Assembly (NCBI RefSeq): GCF_008086595.1
Contig: NZ_RXYA01000003.1
Coordinates: 146,129 to 210,128, forward strand
From: Acetobacterium paludosum
GTDB taxonomy: Bacteria > Bacillota > Clostridia > Eubacteriales > Eubacteriaceae
DNA: 64,000 bases
Reading direction: 5' to 3'
The position numbers were made by a program, and so were the translations under genes. Numbering within the stretch: the stretch's first letter is position 1; the number at the start of each line of letters is the position of its first letter. Shown in pieces: positions 61,045 to 64,000 of the stretch. The notes under the pieces are model-generated. The model saw only the letters and a list, made by a program, of their open reading frames with translations. It was not told the origin of the DNA and did not search any database.

Positions 61045-64000
61045 TTAACCAACTAATTTTTTTATCATTCTAACTATATCATCACTTTTAAGCTGTTTTT
61101 CAAATGATATGTTTAACCCATCATCCCGCATTGCTTTAAAGAAAACTTTTGCAGACTCAATTCGCATCTTTTCTTCACCCCTCAAGTTGCTTTGTTTTTT
61201 AACATCCTTGGTCTCAACAATAAAATTGACCACATAGTCTCCACTTCTTTTTTTCAGGATGTACATGAAGTCTGGGCTTGTTGTTCCTCCAAAATATAAA
61301 GGAACTTGAATGCTTTTTCGTGGAATTTTCCCAAACACAACCACTTCATCGATATTGCTTTTCTCAATAGTTTCACGTTCTTTAGGTGAATCATATACAA
61401 AACTATCGAACAGAAATTTAGAAGGAACTGTAAGGCTATCATCTTTCATAATACCAATTGCGCCTTGAACAATACAATCCTTCACATTGCCATCTAAATC
61501 AGTTAATGCAGTCTCTTTAGAATTAACCCCGAGTTTTTGATAACTAAACCGTTTCATGAAAGCCGTTTCCAACCATTCCTGGAACATTTCAATAAATTTA
61601 TACAAAGTTGCTATATTGAAAAAATCTTTGGGTAAAGTTTTTTGCTTGTTTTTAACTACTAAACCCTGATGAATCATTTGTAAAGGTAGTCCCGTAGCTT
61701 TGTGAATTCGTTTCAAAAACTCATTGTAAGGCATTGTATCATTAAGCGTATGATAACCAGCAATCGCCTCTTTTATTTCAATTTTATTATCCCCTTTTTC
61801 AGTTCGACTCTCCTTCGCATAAACCATCTGCTTCTCATAGATATCTTTATCTAAAATGTCATTCACGCAATTCAAAAGCTCTTCCTCTGGAACTATATCA
61901 AGCTTCAAATAGTATTTCTGGTTAATCTTACTCCAAAGTTCCTTAAGTTCGCTAAAGCGCTTAGTACGAATTTTCACAGTACTATTCTTTCCTTTTGTTG
62001 TATCAATGACTTTGCCTTGCTGCAACCCAGTATTGAACTCAGGGAACTGATTCATCATTTCGTCACGTTTTCCTGGGACGATATTCAAATCCCTGTCAAC
62101 GAATTCGTTCGTTAGCAATTGAGCAAACAAAATATTTTCAGAAATATTACGTTCTTTCGCAACTTTACTAAGCATTTCTTTGATACTTGTTGTATGGACA
62201 TCAGCATTTATTTCATTTACTAAATAATCTGCAAAAGACTTTTCAGAAAAATCCACGAGATAGGTAAGATAAAACTGTTCCGTTGATATTCTATTTCCAT
62301 ATTCATCAACAGGAAGTCGCAAGCCACGTCCTACTTCCTGAAGTTTACTAATTTCACTTCCACTAGAACGGAGCTTTGTAATTTGGAATACATTCGGATT
62401 ATCCCATCCTTCACGTAAAGTCCACTTTGAAAAGATAAATCTTCTCGTGTTCCAATTACCATATTCATCCTTGAAAGAAATTAATGATTCTTTATCTCTT
62501 AGGATTTCTTCCACTTCATCCTGAATATCAGCATCCGCTTTGGAATTATCCTCTGCAAAGTACCCACCATTCGTTTTTTTAATATCACACAGAGACGCAT
62601 CCAAAAATTCTCTATACTGTTGCAAATTAGGATTTTTTGTCGCAGATGAATCAATTTCCCCTATCTCCTCTCTTAGCTTTTCACTTAATAACTCCTCTAA
62701 TTTTATACGTAGTGTCCCATCGTTCTCATCTCCGCGATAAGAATAAATACTATCGATGAAGAATAAAGAAAGGGTCTTAATCTTATGACCACGAATGAAA
62801 TTTGCCTTTTCTTGCTTAAAGTGGTTTTGTATGGCTTGCTTTAGCATCAATTCCTGATAAGTAGCTCCATAGATAGACGCGAAGATAATGTCTCCGCCCG
62901 AAAGCACATGACCATTTGAAAGCGTCACACCATTTTTAATATCCGGATCATCAGTCTTTCCGATAGCTTCCACTGTGATACCTGAAAAATTCTCATCAAT
63001 ATTACTTAAATAGTCTCCAACCACAAACGTTTGACTCTTTTTGGTCTTTTCATTTCGAAATACACAAGATTTAGGTTTACTAATAATTTTCATAAGCTTG
63101 ATTTTCACATCATCTTCATTTGTGTTTTCCAAGGTCTGAACTGCAACTCCCTTTACCAAGGATTCATTAAAAGCCTCACAAGCTCCGAGATTGTAAACAG
63201 GATTGTTGTAGTCCTTTTCGTTTGTTTTACAAACATTTGGAAATGTTGCCCCAAAACGGATAATACACTGGGGATTTAGTTTTTCTAGGATACATTGATA
63301 TGCTTTATTTTCTCTCCTAAATCGATGCGGCTCATCGATGATTACAATAGGTCTGGTCTCTTTCAAAGCATTATAGGGTTGCGTAAAAGAGCCATACAGA
63401 GTTTGATCATAATCATCTTTCTCCATTGTCTTTTTGGATAACAGCATGCTATCTGACATCAATAAAACGTTGAGACGATTTCTCTCCAAACGGCTACCAC
63501 GAGCAAACTCTGCTATGCTTGATGGAAACATCTTTCTTCCTGATTTTTGCTGCTTTTGTGCATTTAGCACTGCCAATTTTAATGTCGAATTTGAATACAG
63601 ATCCGCAAAATGCTTTTTTGAATACTTCGCTTCTATAAAGTTTCGTGTACCTTCTTTTATCGGCGTGGAAGGAACAAGCAAGATAAATTTGTTAAACCCA
63701 TATCTCTTGTGAAGCTCATACATAAGTCTCGTATAAATGTATGTCTTACCTGTACCTGTCTCAAGTTTTGCATCAATTCCCAGAATTCCATCGTCAATTC
63801 TACGTTGCATATTCATAGGAATCGGATTTAATCCATCAATATCACCAACCCATAATTCATCTATATTTTCTATGATCTGTTTGTCATCCAAATTTATGAT
63901 TGGGTTTTGATAGATGGGATTATTTGTTGATATCTGTACACCTTCAAAAACTTTGCAGATAGCACCTAGGCAATTTGTTTGATGCGGTAATATTTTTAGC
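61045..64000 (-). CDS. Type III restriction enzyme Res subunit, 5' end outside the window
   Basis: The frame is open from its stop at 61045 to the right edge, so the true start lies beyond 64000 and at least 984 residues are present. Helicase motif I is AKLETGTGKTYIYTRLMYEL, motif II IVIIDEPHRFRRE, and a VI-like QEVGRGLRLPVDE. The C-terminal PD-(D/E)xK nuclease domain shows TSPDFMYILKKRSGD and VNFIVETKDVKK. This is the ATP-dependent cleavage subunit of a type III restriction-modification system; the methyltransferase gene (mod) would be expected to the right. The TTG at 63891 is not a likely start. Confidence 0.92.
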   Translation of the reverse strand, partial: LKILPHQTNCLGAICKVFEGVQISTNNPIYQNPIINLDDKQIIENIDELWVGDIDGLNPIPMNMQRRIDDGILGIDAKLETGTGKTYIYTRLMYELHKRYGFNKFILLVPSTPIKEGTRNFIEAKYSKKHFADLYSNSTLKLAVLNAQKQQKSGRKMFPSSIAEFARGSRLERNRLNVLLMSDSMLLSKKTMEKDDYDQTLYGSFTQPYNALKETRPIVIIDEPHRFRRENKAYQCILEKLNPQCIIRFGATFPNVCKTNEKDYNNPVYNLGACEAFNESLVKGVAVQTLENTNEDDVKIKLMKIISKPKSCVFRNEKTKKSQTFVVGDYLSNIDENFSGITVEAIGKTDDPDIKNGVTLSNGHVLSGGDIIFASIYGATYQELMLKQAIQNHFKQEKANFIRGHKIKTLSLFFIDSIYSYRGDENDGTLRIKLEELLSEKLREEIGEIDSSATKNPNLQQYREFLDASLCDIKKTNGGYFAEDNSKADADIQDEVEEILRDKESLISFKDEYGNWNTRRFIFSKWTLREGWDNPNVFQITKLRSSGSEISKLQEVGRGLRLPVDEYGNRISTEQFYLTYLVDFSEKSFADYLVNEINADVHTTSIKEMLSKVAKERNISENILFAQLLTNEFVDRDLNIVPGKRDEMMNQFPEFNTGLQQGKVIDTTKGKNSTVKIRTKRFSELKELWSKINQKYYLKLDIVPEEELLNCVNDILDKDIYEKQMVYAKESRTEKGDNKIEIKEAIAGYHTLNDTMPYNEFLKRIHKATGLPLQMIHQGLVVKNKQKTLPKDFFNIATLYKFIEMFQEWLETAFMKRFSYQKLGVNSKETALTDLDGNVKDCIVQGAIGIMKDDSLTVPSKFLFDSFVYDSPKERETIEKSNIDEVVVFGKIPRKSIQVPLYFGGTTSPDFMYILKKRSGDYVVNFIVETKDVKKQSNLRGEEKMRIESAKVFFKAMRDDGLNISFEKQLKSDDIVRMIKKLVG

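Noticed and set aside
63891-63893. TTG as start codon of the type III Res gene
   Set aside because: The frame stays open to the window edge and the upstream residues (LPHQTNCLGAICKVFEGVQI) fit the N-terminal region of such proteins.

Overview
The window looks like a low-to-moderate GC Clostridia genome, most likely an acetogen of the Acetobacterium/Eubacterium group. This is an inference from several things: a complete corrinoid methyl-transfer module (two MttB-like methyltransferases without an in-frame amber codon, a corrinoid protein, a methyltetrahydrofolate methyltransferase and an MFS carrier), AGGAGG-type ribosome sites, many consensus TTGACA-17-TATATT promoters, and Firmicutes-type families such as CsbD, YjzC-like, YcxB-like and DUF5670 proteins. 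No rRNA, tRNA or CRISPR array was seen.

Positions 1-5600 hold the start of an ABC-transporter ATPase, a NarL-type two-component pair, and small stress-type genes (YggT, two CsbD paralogues, a DUF5670 membrane peptide behind a sigma-B-like promoter) around a cytoplasmic alpha-amylase. Positions 5611-14400 hold one 2929-residue cyclic beta-1,2-glucan synthase-like protein. Positions 14.6-25.8 kb carry regulators and signalling genes (DUF2786, DUF2087/TetR pair, VOC protein, flavin-type oxidase with ferredoxin, a receiver with Glu at the phosphorylation site, CheY plus a CheX-type phosphatase, SAM methyltransferase/TetR) and a four-gene minus-strand operon (DUF1214, DUF1254, DUF1648/DUF5808, C39-like lipoprotein).

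Positions 26.2-32.4 kb are the methyl-transfer module. The two mttB-like genes diverge from a compact control region with two consensus promoters and three TTAACCNGGTTAA-type operators. A TetR gene, a MarR-flavoprotein operon behind a perfect 40-bp palindrome, YcxB-like paralogues, a dienelactone-hydrolase-like enzyme, an IS256 remnant, a DUF5655 protein and a DUF1906 cell-wall-type hydrolase follow.

From about 43.6 kb to the right edge is a mobile/defence island. It contains a tyrosine recombinase, a KamA-like radical SAM enzyme and a convergent STAND-type ATPase with TPR-like repeats. The last two carry the same 24-nt dyad just before their start codons. The island also has an IS21 element that interrupted a DUF4365 nuclease-like gene, an IS3 element lacking its 5' end, an EVE-like protein, a SIR2-HerA pair, a second DUF4365 gene with a nonsense codon, and a type III restriction Res subunit running off the right edge. 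The best candidate for an undescribed system is the radical SAM/STAND pair. The enzyme keeps the cluster cysteines and the PLP lysine but lacks both Asp residues that bind the lysine side chain in lysine 2,3-aminomutase.
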